Assembly (NCBI GenBank): GCA_002099365.1
Contig: MSED01000015.1
Span: forward strand, 3,162,001-3,226,000
Source: Phialophora verrucosa
Lineage: Eukaryota; Ascomycota; Eurotiomycetes; Chaetothyriales; Herpotrichiellaceae
Length of the DNA stretch: 64,000 bases
Reading direction: 5' to 3'
Below the pieces are notes generated by a model that searched no databases, had not been told where the DNA came from, and was given only the letters and a program-made list of their open reading frames with translations. The position numbers and the translations under genes were made by a program. The first letter of the stretch is position 1, and each line of letters begins with the position of its first letter. Positions 19,942 to 30,396 of the stretch are shown one piece after another.

Positions 19942-21200
19942 ATGACGACGGCACAAACAGTGCAAGCACTGGTGCTGCATGGTCCGAAAGACCTTCGGCT
20001 GGTGAGAAGAACGCAAACCATTCCACGGAAAGCAAGAGGCTGACAGAGTCTTGCCCTGGACAGGAGACAAGACAACCACCCGCCCTGCGACCCGGAGAAG
20101 TTCACATAGCAGTGAAAGCCACGGGCATATGCGGTTCAGATCTGCACTACTACACCCACGGCCGTAATGGAAACTTTGTCATCCAGGCACCGCTTGTGCT
20201 CGGCCACGAAGCATCAGGCGTCGTGACCGCCGTCCCAGAACTCACGGATGGTGCCACGAACGGTGCACTCCCTCTGTCCACTCTCAAAGTGGGCGACAGG
20301 GTGGCCGTGGAAGTCGGCGTTCCCTGTCGATCGTGCAATTTATGCTCTATTGGCAAATACAACCTGTGTCCAACTCTCTTATTTAGGTCCTCGGCAAAGA
20401 CTTTCCCGCACGCAGATGGCACGCTGCAGACGCTGATCTCACAACCAGCCAGCATGTGTCATCGATTGCCGGAGAATGTCACTTTCGAGCAAGGAGCCCT
20501 CGTCGAGCCCTTGGCTGTTTGTTTACATGCGCTAAACAGAAGTCAGAGTGCAGGGTCGGGCGTCGGAGTTCCTTTGGTCGGCTCGACGGCTTTGGTCCTC
20601 GGCGCGGGCGCTGTGGGAATGCTGACAGCTGCTGCGCTGTCAGTCGCCGGTGTGGCTGAGATTGTGATTGCAGATATTGACGCTCCGAGGTTGAAGATTG
20701 CTGCAGGGTTGGGCGGAGGTCGGTTCAAGCTGAAAACATTTCACCTTCCTCGAAAAGCACCCGCCCCCACGATTGAGGAGACATTGGCTGGAGCTCAAGA
20801 GCTTGCGGCAGAGGTGAGCACATCGGCAGGACTAGGTTCAGGATTCGATCGGGTATTTGAATGCACCGGTGTCCCCTCATGTGTGCAGCTGGGCATTTTT
20901 GCAACAACTGCAGGCGGAAAGCTGGTACTCGTCGGAATGGGCACCCCGACACAGACCCTTCCTCTAGGAGCGGCTGCGCTGAGAGAAGTCGACATCATCG
21001 GCGTCTTCCGCTATGCCAATTGCTATCCCGCAGCTATAGCACTCTTTGCCAGTGGCAAGTTAGACGGGGTTGCGGAAGACCTTGTCACACACCGTGTTGC
21101 CCTCGCGGACGGAGAGAAGGCTTTTAGATTGGCCTCGAATCAAGCAAAGCAGGGCGAGGACGAAGGAAGGGTGCCGGTGAAGGTCGTCATCAATTCGTGA
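19942..21200 (+). CDS. Zinc-dependent medium-chain dehydrogenase (sorbitol/xylitol dehydrogenase-like)
   Basis: NAD(P)-dependent oxidation of a polyol or secondary alcohol. Exons 19942-20001 and 20064-21200 give 398 residues; the first exon encodes only 20 residues and is separated by a 62-bp intron. Zinc ligands are visible: catalytic Cys in GICGSDLHYY, His-Glu in GHEASGV, and the four-cysteine structural site around CRSCNLCSIGKYNLC. The Rossmann loop is GAGAVGML, followed by IADID, whose acidic residues favour NAD. Two insertions (around TDGATNGALPLSTLK and a Pro/Ala-rich stretch near 'PAPTIEETLAGAQ') make it longer than typical sorbitol dehydrogenase, about 350 residues. Substrate unknown. 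Confidence 0.87.
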
Positions 21201-21457
21201 TATAAGAAAAAGCTTTGTTCTCTGCACCGATATCGACTGCTTCGAACACGCAAAAGCAGAGGGAGCTGCAAGTAGCTGAATGCGCCTCCTGCGCGGTGAC
21301 GTCATCCAGGCACACGCTCGTCGCGTCGGTCTGTCACCTGCTGTCATAAGGTTCGGTTGTTTCCTGCGCCCAGATAGGAGTTACCTGTGGTGTTACCACA
21401 CAATACACACGACTAATCCGAACCATTTTTGGTCGCGGAATCTCCTCATCGCCCAAG

Positions 21458-22427
21458 ATGTCTGTGCGAAGAATATTGATTTCGGGGGCAACGGGCAAGC
21501 AAGGCGGAGCTGTTGTCAAAGCCCTACTCGCCGATCCTCCCCCGTTCGACTACGAAATTCTCGCCCTCACCCGCAAGACTACCTCGAATTCAGCCAAAGC
21601 CTTAGCATCGCATCCTAAAGTTAGCCTGATTGAAGGCGATTTGGAGGACTGCGCAGCTATATTCAAAAAGGCCGGCGGTGTTGGCGCAGTATGGGGCGTG
21701 TTCTGCGTGACCATCCCAAACCTCAAGAGCAAGGTCGAGGGTCTGGAAACCGAGCAGGGCATCAGATTGATCGATGCCGCGATCGAAAACAATGTCAAGC
21801 ACTTTGTCTACACCTCAGTCGACCGCGGCGGGGTCGACAAGTCTGAAGTCAACGCTACTTATGTCCCGCATTTCGTGTCTAAAGTATGTCCAAACCCCAT
21901 AACTTGAGGAATGTGCACGGGCTTACTGTCCCCAGTACAAAGTTGAGAAGCATCTGAAAGAAGTGACTCATGCCTCAGACATGACATACACCATCCTGAG
22001 GCCGGTAGCTTTCATGGATAATCTCAAACCGAACGTTGGCGGACGAATCTTCGCTGCGACATGGCACACCTTGGGCGATAAACCCCTTCAACTGGTCGCT
22101 GTCAAGGACATTGGTGTCTTCGCAGCTTTGGCATTCGCCAAGTCCGACGCGGGCGAGTACAGAAATACGGCAATCAGCCTCGCCGGCTGCGACCTCACCC
22201 AGGCACAGGCGGAGGAAATCTTTTGGAAAGTCTTGGGGCGCCCAATGCCACGTGCATACGACTTCGTCAGCAATCTCCTCCTGTATATGATACCCGAAAT
22301 GGGAACAATGTTCAAATGGTTCAGAGAGGAAGGATATGGCGCGGACCTGGCCCAGTGTCGGAGGCTGAATGAGAAAATGCTCGATTTCGAGGGATACCTG
22401 CGAGAGGAGAGTGGTTTCAAGCGATAA
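21458..22427 (+). CDS. NmrA-like NAD(P)-binding protein
   Basis: Atypical short-chain dehydrogenase of the NmrA/HSCARG group, whose members often sense the NAD(P)/NAD(P)H state or act as small-molecule reductases. Exons 21458-21883 and 21936-22427 give 305 residues. The N-terminal dinucleotide loop reads ISGATGKQGGAV. Later segments are typical: FVYTSVDRGG and TILRPVAFMDNL. The 52-bp intron has GTATGT and CAG ends. The canonical SDR Tyr-Lys pair is not obvious, as is usual for NmrA relatives. Target unknown. Confidence 0.87.
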
Positions 22428-24242
22428 GTTTTGGAACGCGGTAATGTTGATCGCAATCATGTCTCCTTAACCAGTCGTGGCGCTGAAGTGCTGGGAAATG
22501 TATATCCATAGGCGCGCCAACATCTCATCTCGAATTTTGATTGAATAATATTGGTATGGAGCATGTAGATCAGTGACGGGCCGGCGACCTGCAATCTATC
22601 TGTGCACGATCAGCTGCATGTCTACGTCACCATTGAAGGCCTACGAGCACCCACGAGTAGTTGTGCAGAATGCTGGAATGCATACGAGTCCATTCGAAGC
22701 TTACTTGCAAGGTTTGTTGCTTTGATGATGAGTGTCTCACCAAGTCCTTGGCTACACAAGCCATTCAGGCGCGAGGTGCGCTCCATCGGAAGTGCTCACA
22801 GCTGTACAACCGTTGGATGCCAATATCTATCCATTGGGTGTGAGCATGTACATACCTCGTAGAAATAAGATGAAGGTGCTTCCACGCTCCAAGGCGGGCC
22901 CGAATGCAAGAAGCGAGGCCGGCAGCAATGCGGGCGAGGGACATGCAGAGCTGCAGGAAGGAGAGCCTTGCAGACAATGATTGGCTGGGATGGCCCGGGC
23001 TCATCTTAGCGAAGCGCTAGGACCGATTTGAAACACACGCTAATGTTTGAAGCGACTCCGCTTCCAAGTCTCCGCCCCTTTTCTCTTTGTCGTCTGTTGT
23101 CTCTCACACCTTGGGAGGTCGAGATTGAGAGGGGCTACAAGGACTTCCTTGTTTGTCCCACCACTGTCCAGGATATTGCGCAACGACTGGGAAGATATTC
23201 GCGCGCCCGTCGATCACGCGGCATCGATGTCGCTCACAACACCACATCCAGCCTCACATGAGCTCTGAACTCGGTGATATTGTTCAAAAGTGAAGTGCAA
23301 ATAATGAGCAAGACAGAGTACTGGCAGCTCGTTGGCCAAGGTCTCTCCACAAAGCTTTATCACCTTATCACAAGATCGACGAAATGCTCCGCGCCAACCG
23401 ACTGCCTCTCCGGCACCCTGGCGCGCCACGCGAAAATCAAGCTCCTGAAACACCATCTCCTTCGGATCTAGACCCTTTGCTCTGCATGGTGATACTGCAG
23501 GCAGTCAAGTATTGGCTATCCGTTGCCACACCATTGGAAAGGTTGCGCAACCATGCACTCAGTCCAGGTCCCTTTACGTCTGTAGAAGGCAGAGGCAGCG
23601 ACTCTCCCGCAGGCTTCTCCCCAGAAAGGGATCTATCTTCATGGATCAAGCTTCATCCGTGCGAACGGCTCCATCGCCCCTTGCGCTTAGATGGCGATCG
23701 GGTTTCCCATATCCATGCTCCACTCGCTCATCTGCTGGTCGAACGCTCTTGTCCTCGTGAACTGCGCGCAGTCGTCTTTTCTGCCTGACCCTCAGGCGTC
23801 CGCTGACCGCAAACCGCAGGTGAAGTCGCTCGCTTGTCGTCCAGCCGTTTCTTACCATTGTTCACACGACCAAGCAACAACAATGCTTGCGCAGGCATTG
23901 TAGGACACTCTTTGTTCTCCCAAGGTCAATGTGACCGATTGTCACTCCTTTGTATCTCACTTCCTTCGTTTGTTCTTTGACAACTCTTTGCGCAACGACC
24001 GGGTCGTTCACTTCTTTACTGCTACTTGAGCTTCGACCAGTTTCGAACAAACCAATCCTTTCAGATACTCAGTGAGTACATTCGGTCTCTCCCAAGTCTT
24101 TCGATCTACGACCACAACACTCTTGCGAATACCCAACGCCTGTACAACTCATCTTGCTGGTCAAGTTCGACAACTATATCCTTCTCCGGCCAGAAGCAAC
24201 CTTTCTCAATCCAGAGATTCCTGCAAATCTTCCAAGCTCGCC
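22428..24242. other. Long intergenic region without a recognisable gene
   Basis: About 1.8 kb. Frames up to 134 codons exist (for example 23384-23788 plus), but none shows a domain or a coherent splice pattern. From about 24070 the sequence is C/T-rich and is probably the 5' leader of the secreted protein; its frame stays open from 24072, but the better ATG is 24243. Confidence 0.5.
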
Positions 24243-26405
24243 ATGCCGATCAAATCTATTCTCAGCAGCGCCCTCGTCGGGTTGATTGCTTCAGCACCAC
24301 TCGTGTCGGCGCACAGTTGGGTTGAACAATTGATGGTTATCGCACCGAATGGGACGTTGGTCGGTGAGCCTGGCTTCCCTCGTGGGAATGTCTTACGCGG
24401 TACTCCTGGGTTCAGCGATCCGACCATGGTCAATCTCATTCCACCAGATGGTCGCACTATCAACCAGATCGTACCGTCTGACCTCATGTGCAAATCATCT
24501 CAGACTTCTCAGACCCAGACCGATGGTTCTCCCAGACTGCAGGCGGCTCCTGGGGACGCTGTTGCGTTGCGATTTCAAGAGAACGGCCATGTGACTTTGC
24601 CAGACAACCAACCTGGCAAGCCACAGAATCGTGGCACAATCTACGTCTATGGCACCAGCCAACCCAGCCCTGACGACTCCTTCCTCGCCATCCACCGTAT
24701 GTGGACTCCTGATGGTAAGGGTGGTGATGGTCGTGGTCGCCTTCTTTCCACCCGCAACTTCGACGATGGTCAATGCTATCAAACCAACGGTGGTCCGATC
24801 TCCCAACAACGTCAGCAACAGTTCAACCATCCATTCGATATGGTGATGGGCAATGATCTCTGGTGCCAACAAGATATCCAACTTCCAGCTGACATCGCAA
24901 CCGGCCAACCGTACACACTCTATTGGGTGTGGGATTGGCCCACTATGCCAGGCACTTTTGGCTTTCCAAATGGCAAGCAGGAAATCTACACGACTTGCAT
25001 GGATATTGATATTGTTGGTGACTCTGGCATTGTTCCCGTGTCCAAGGCGCAAGTCAACTTTGCCCAAGGCCAGCCGTATGACAATGCTGCTGTGCCCGAT
25101 CAAATGTCTGACATTGCCAACCCGACTGCAGTCACAGGTCAGACCATCCCTTTCTCGAACGCTCCCTCTACCTTCCTCACGAGCATCGTCCCCTCGGCGA
25201 CAATCACCACCCCATTGCTGACCTTTTCGTCCCCCACAGGTTCCACAATTGCATTCTCTGCCTCGGCTACCGGTCCCGTCGCTGGTGGTGCCAGCGAAGC
25301 TAGTATCTCCGCTGCCGCCGTTGCGACTGACACAGCCATTCCCGCATTCTTGTCCGTCCACACTGGCTCGTCCGATGGACCAGGCCTTGAGACGCAGACC
25401 TTCACCGTTATTCCCATTGGCGTGACCACAACCGATTCAGCTCAACCTACTGGTGACGCCGATGGAAATGGTCGTGGTGACCGTGGCGGCGATAACAACA
25501 GTATGTTGTCTCTTCCCCCTGCTTTCGTGAAGTCACTTTTGAAGTGGTTTAAGAAAGCCCCTACTGACTTGGTCGACTCGTCAGGACCTCAAGTGACGGG
25601 AACACCCAACGCAGTCGGCAACGCTCAGCAAGTGGCGACTTTCACAGAGTACGAGTCAGTCACTCAAACTCTCCTGCAGACTGTCTACGTGACCAAGTAC
25701 ACCAAGCGTAGTGCAGGTAAGTCATATCCCGCCGCTCCTACCCTTGCGTCCGTTGGTTTTTCTTCCCCTCCAACTTCACCGTTCCTTCGCGCTCCGACGA
25801 CGTGGCCAAACCTGAATTTCACCCATTCTGGTGCTCCACCGCCATGGGTCACTGGTGCGCGGGCTTTAAGGACTCATCGGCCTCACGGTCGACCTACGGG
25901 ATGGCCAGAGCAGAATGACAGCATCAGTGGACATGGCAACGGCGGCAGGGACTATACGACAACGACAACGACAACCGACCAAACTAATATCATTGTCCAA
26001 AGCATTGTCAGCTTGACGACGTATATGCCATCTGCCTCTTCGCCTGCCGCTGCTGTCGAGTTCACGCCCATCTCTGCCTCACCCTTCCAAGCTCTCCCAA
26101 CCACTGAGTCCATGTCGTCCACCTCCACATTCACATACACAGCTACCACCACAGTCATTCCCACCACATCCACATCCACATTGTCATTGCCCGTCTCTGC
26201 ATCATTACCGTCATCATTATCATCCTCCGAGCAGCAGCAACCGCAGTCACTAACAATCATGCCAATTCCAGATCCTGAACCAACTCCCGCACCTGCGCCT
26301 GTATCAACAGATCACGCCGCCTTCCGTCTCCGAGCAAGAAACCCCTTCGTCCTCCTAGGATGGATGTCGGCAGAGGACGCGAAGACGACGTCATCTTCCT
26401 CATAA
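24243..26405 (+). CDS. Secreted protein with N-terminal histidine (DUF7492-like; possible His-brace copper enzyme) and Ser/Thr-rich tail
   Basis: Residues 1-23 (MPIKSILSSALVGLIASAPL...VSA) are a clear signal peptide ending just before His24, so the mature protein begins HSWVEQL. The ~240-residue globular domain has four cysteines (about 83, 178, 208, 252), a second His in ENGHVTLP (116) and an aromatic strand YWVWDWP (227-233). That is the arrangement expected of a lytic polysaccharide monooxygenase His-brace, but I know no proven function for the family, and the DUF number is from memory. A long Ser/Thr/Pro-rich tail follows, typical of cell-wall or GPI-type proteins. The frame is open to 26405 (720 codons), but 25501-25584 looks like an 84-bp in-frame intron (GTATGT, TACTGAC, CAG), and 25717-25908 could be a second (GTAAGT). 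Start chosen for CTCGCCATGCC context and the signal peptide. Confidence 0.75.
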   Translation: MPIKSILSSALVGLIASAPLVSAHSWVEQLMVIAPNGTLVGEPGFPRGNVLRGTPGFSDPTMVNLIPPDGRTINQIVPSDLMCKSSQTSQTQTDGSPRLQAAPGDAVALRFQENGHVTLPDNQPGKPQNRGTIYVYGTSQPSPDDSFLAIHRMWTPDGKGGDGRGRLLSTRNFDDGQCYQTNGGPISQQRQQQFNHPFDMVMGNDLWCQQDIQLPADIATGQPYTLYWVWDWPTMPGTFGFPNGKQEIYTTCMDIDIVGDSGIVPVSKAQVNFAQGQPYDNAAVPDQMSDIANPTAVTGQTIPFSNAPSTFLTSIVPSATITTPLLTFSSPTGSTIAFSASATGPVAGGASEASISAAAVATDTAIPAFLSVHTGSSDGPGLETQTFTVIPIGVTTTDSAQPTGDADGNGRGDRGGDNNSMLSLPPAFVKSLLKWFKKAPTDLVDSSGPQVTGTPNAVGNAQQVATFTEYESVTQTLLQTVYVTKYTKRSAGKSYPAAPTLASVGFSSPPTSPFLRAPTTWPNLNFTHSGAPPPWVTGARALRTHRPHGRPTGWPEQNDSISGHGNGGRDYTTTTTTTDQTNIIVQSIVSLTTYMPSASSPAAAVEFTPISASPFQALPTTESMSSTSTFTYTATTTVIPTTSTSTLSLPVSASLPSSLSSSEQQQPQSLTIMPIPDPEPTPAPAPVSTDHAAFRLRARNPFVLLGWMSAEDAKTTSSSS

Positions 26406-27189
26406 TTGATAGTGAGGATCGAGGAGTGAGGAGAATGGAGTGCCGAGCTTGTATGCATCGTACCGTGCCGTACCATACCGTGCGGGCTGAAGTAGCTGGA
26501 CTGGCTGGCTGGACACGACACGACACGACAGGACAACCGGCACGATGAGAGGGAGCTGAGCGACTGGCTGGCTCTGCCCAAACGAGTCACAGCGAAGTGA
26601 GGTGAGGTTTGACTGGACGAGACGAGACGAGACGATCAGATTCGATCTTGATTGCATGATCTACATACATAACATGCGTGCACACATACACACGCACATA
26701 TGACTAGATATGAAGGCTGAAGCTTGCATTCGAGTATGTAGCTAAGGTGCTTCACCTACCATGAATAGTACGCGTGAGCCCCAATCGGTTGTCCTTCTGT
26801 GTGTAACCCGGAGCAGGAAGAACGTGAGTAGCTTGTGTCGAGATTCATTCTAGCATTAAGGTAGTATTATTGTATTATGCTTGTGTTCAACCGGAGTGGC
26901 ATGCATGTGGGTGAGAGCGTGAGCGTGGGAGTGGGTGTGGGTGTGTCCTTGCTCTTCTCGAAGGGCATAGGTACAGTACAGTATACATAGATAGACCGTC
27001 AGTCCACCAGTCTCGCCCTAGCGCCGCCCTCGAATTCAGAATCTAATTAGCATCCATTTGCATGGTCATCCATCCAATCGGTATGCCGCCGCTGTTCTAT
27101 CGCTCCAAAAAAACAGTATCGTACAAGTATAAGTGAGGGACGAGTTATTTCCTCTGTGCGTATCGAAGAGAGGAGAGCGCGGCTCGCCC
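26406..27189. other. Intergenic between convergent genes, simple repeats
   Basis: Contains short arrays: CCGTACC-like units near 26460-26480, ACACG units near 26513-26530, GACGA units near 26617-26635 and a GTGGGT tract near 26925-26947. No gene is seen. Confidence 0.55.
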
Positions 27190-28452
27190 TCACGACGACT
27201 TGATGGGTTTCGCGTACTTCAGCTCCGTGCCCCAGATGTAGTCCCAGAATTTGGATGTTACGCCAAACCTAAAAGAAGTCGGTCGGTCAGCCACTTTGCT
27301 TCATTCATCAAAAGGTCAGGATATCTGTTTATGGTGTGCTTACCCGAGTTCAAAGTCTTGGTAATGGTGTGCGAGATGGTATTTCTTCAACTCGCGCACG
27401 TAAGCCGGCAATTGATGGTGGTGGAGCCAGTAGTGCGTGCAGTCGTAGCAGATGTATCCGAAAATGCCACCGGAGAACACCGTGATGGCGGCGTACCAGT
27501 TATACCAGAAGACCGCGTGCGCGAGCTTGTAGAACGGCGTGGCCAAGACGAGGAACAGCGTCGGCGGCATAACTAGCCGGTATTTGTCCATGGGAAGATA
27601 GTGATGAATGCCGTGGAGGAGGAAATGCAGCGTCAGAAAGACCGGGTGATCGGGCAAGTAGTAGTCGAGGTGGAATAGAAACCGATGGAGGAGGTATTCG
27701 ACAAGTGTCCACAGGAAGAGCCCCAGGCACCAATACCCAACGCCCTCGGCCGGATATGTGAGATTGCTGATGCCTAGATATGACCCATATATGACCGGTG
27801 GCAGCCACAGAGTTGGCACGACAAACCAGGCCGTCTTGCTCAAAGGTTCGAGGAAGTTTCCGAACAGGGGTGCGGAATCGCCGCCCTTGTAGTGTCGCGG
27901 TCGGTGGATCTGCTCAAGATAAAACTGCTTCGAGAACTTGCTGAAGAGCATCTGTGGGAAGAGGGGTCGGTTTAGGTCCAGAAACTTGTGCGTTTTCCAA
28001 TCTTGATTTAAATCCGTCTCTTTCGAGAGATCGTCCTCCGAGGACATGCCTGTCGAAGCGTACAGCGGTCGGGACGGTAGGCCATCGGTATCGACGCCAT
28101 GGGCCTTCAATTGCTCGTTGCCTTCTTTCGTGGCTGGGAGCGGAACAATCTGGTCGGGATGTGAAGCATCGACTGCGGTCTTCAGGACCGGTTCTGTAGG
28201 CATAAAGCCAACAAGACTTTCGTCCAGGATTTCGTACGCAGTTTCGGTGTGGAAATGCGACGCCTCGTCTTCCATGATGGCCCTGACATCTTTGCCCGCA
28301 AATTCCAGTATGAGTTCGCCACCACCCGGGTGGTCGTCAATGAAGTCGGTCACATCAAACACCTTCTCGCCTATCGTGACATAGCACGACTCCTTGTTGT
28401 TATGCTGTTCCACCTCGGCGCGGGTGATGGTAGGGAGCGTTCGGCCAGGCAT
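27190..28452 (-). CDS. SCS7: Sphingolipid/ceramide fatty acid 2-hydroxylase (Scs7 type)
   Basis: ER membrane di-iron enzyme adding the 2-hydroxyl to ceramide fatty acids. Exons 28452-27344 and 27268-27190 give 395 residues. The N-terminal cytochrome b5 domain has the heme motif DDHPGGGE (about 40-47) and a second His in SHFHTE. Four or so membrane segments follow, with histidine clusters HRFLFHLDYYLPDH, HFLLHGIHHYLPMD and HYWLHHH, plus YHLAHHYQD, giving the ligand pattern of the hydroxylase superfamily. The 75-bp intron removes a stop and adds the last 26 residues, beginning GFGVTSKFWDYIWGT, conserved in the family. Start at 28452 (MPGRTLPTITRAEVE) rather than the upstream in-frame start because the homologous N-terminus begins there. 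Divergent to the RING-YEATS gene. Confidence 0.93.
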
Positions 28453-28998
28453 TGTGGGAGGTGGTTGGCGGGGACCAGGACGACAAGTGGCCACAAGATC
28501 GACCGCACAAACAGGAATCAGGGCTAGAAATGAATGAAGAGCTGCAATCTTAGCATTGGGAGCAAGATGAGACGCTGACAGGTCGCTGGGTTTATGCTTT
28601 GTCGATTTTGCCTCGTCGTGATTTCGGTCTGGATGTCATGCAACAAACTGCAATTTTTAGGGGGCCTCCCAGGCACCCACGCGTGTCCTCAGCACCCAAT
28701 CGCGCGTGATTTAGGGGGCCCAGAATGCCGGTGCCTTCCGCAGCCGGCGCCCAGAAGTCACTCCACAAATGACGCCAATCATCGTATTCCGTCTTCTCGT
28801 ACTATTACATAATGCAGTGTATACGGCGAGCCGGACGAGCCTCAAGCGCAATGAAATCTCAAAGGCGGCAAAGGAGGCAACAGCCCGACCATTGCTCTCC
28901 TACATCCTTCTGCCTAATCCCAAGTACAAAACAAATTGGCGGCGACAAAGAAACTCATCCACGCTCTGAGGCCTGTGATATATCCCTCCTCTCTCATA
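28453..28998. promoter_or_regulatory. Divergent promoter region, SCS7 / RING-YEATS
   Basis: About 550 bp. A near-palindromic GGGGCC / TTTAGGGGGCC pair occurs at 28659-28665 and 28712-28720 on both sides of an ACGCGTG/GCGCGTG stretch. Function unknown. Confidence 0.4.
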
Positions 28999-29948
28999 AT
29001 GAAGCGGAAAGCCGAGTCTTCGGATGTGAGCGTGGCGTCGGCGAGTGACGCCACGACAGCCGCGGGGGAGAAAAACATCGACCATGATGACCTTTGTCCC
29101 ATCTGCCATTTACTCCTATACAAGCCGGTCCGCACAAGATGTAATCATACAATGTGCGAGTCTTGTATGGCTCAATGGGCAGATGTCTCAATTTCCTCTC
29201 AGCTGGCTCATGTCGGCTTGGACGACGAGGCTACGGTCTTCCTTCCTCATGACGTCGAAACCCGCTGTCCCATGTGTCGGACATCCACCAATTCCGTACC
29301 CGATCCAACTAGGGAAAGGGGTCTTCAGCGTGACTATCCCTCATCCTACCAGGCACGAGAGATCGAGTCCAAGGCAGGCGAGGAAGACGACTTCGGTTCA
29401 ACCGTCGAGACCTTGACCGTCTACATCGGGAACGAGCATACAGAGATCAGGGCGGCCGAAGGCTCCAATAACAAGCATCAGTGGAAGTTCTTTGTCCGCC
29501 CTTCAAGAACTGACCTGATCGAAGAAATTCAAATCTTTCTGGTAAGTTTCGCACGTTCCCCCAGGGCAATTTGAGCTCGCCAACTTGTAACTTTTAGCAT
29601 CCCACGTTCAGAAACCCCATTATTGTGCTTGACAGACCACCCTACGCCGTCACACGGTTGGGATGGGGCTACTTCACGATATATGCGAATGTCATTTTGA
29701 AGGCCGGCTACAGCTGGCTCAGTTCCGACGCCGAGGACACCCGTGATGGCGCTCCGAAAGGGAAGTTACCGCTGGAATGGCAGTTGGATTTTAGTGACCG
29801 TGGATCTCAAGGACGACTGAGACTGAAAGTGAGAAAAGAGAAAGAAGGCCAAGAAGTCGAAGACGAAGCACAGAGAAAACAGATCCAGCGACTTTGGGCA
29901 AGGCAGCGAGAGACAGATCCCGATTACGCCGATCCTGGTGAAGGTTGA
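28999..29948 (+). CDS. RING finger - YEATS domain fusion protein
   Basis: Exons 28999-29541 and 29598-29948 give 297 residues. Residues ~32-105 are a C3HC4-like RING (CPIC, CNHTMCESC, CPMC) with an unusually long loop of about 40 residues before the last cysteine pair. Residues ~145-235 read as a YEATS domain: HQWKFFVRPS, IQIFLHPTFRNP, PPYAVTRLGWGYF. His and Phe of LHPTF and Trp of GWGYF correspond to the aromatic cage that holds acylated lysine in known YEATS readers. The 56-bp intron (GTAAGT...TTTTAG) lies inside the IFL-HPTF strand, so only the spliced product has a complete YEATS fold. The tail is charged. A reader of acyl-lysine joined to an E3 ligase is the simplest inference; it could instead be a structural subunit. 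An ATG at 28936 would add 21 residues. Confidence 0.85.
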
Positions 29949-30396
29949 GGGTGGCAGAGCTACACCGTGCCAGGGTGGCTCGGCACGAAACTTCGACTCC
30001 TTAGGTACATTCAGCACTTGGAACAATGTAATGCTCAGTGTCGCCATCCAACAAAGACAGTCCTTTGAATCCTTGGTCGGTCTCGCTCCCTTCTGATCGG
30101 GTTCCTTTGTCAAATTTGGCGCCCCATTGTCAGTGTCTTTGTCACTTCGAGGGTCCAACTGCTTTCATGCCTGCTTTTGATATACACAGCTGACCATGCG
30201 GTTGCGACTCGTGTGTCATACCAGGATCTGATCTACCGTCTTCATCGTCACAGCCTTACAATTGGCAGGATTTTTGTCCTTTTGACCACCACATTTTTCC
30301 ATATCCAGGTATTCAAATACCACCAGACGGGACAGTGTTGATACTGTAGCCGCCCGTAGTAGCTCACATCGATATATCACTCTTTTACAAGCTACA
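29949..30396. other. Intergenic
   Basis: About 450 bp, 3' region of the RING-YEATS gene and promoter of the next gene. Nothing specific is seen. Confidence 0.5.

Noticed and set aside
24495..25361. 288-codon minus-strand open frame opposite the secreted His-protein
   Set aside because: It is an antisense shadow of a clearly coding sense frame; its translation is low-complexity and matches nothing.
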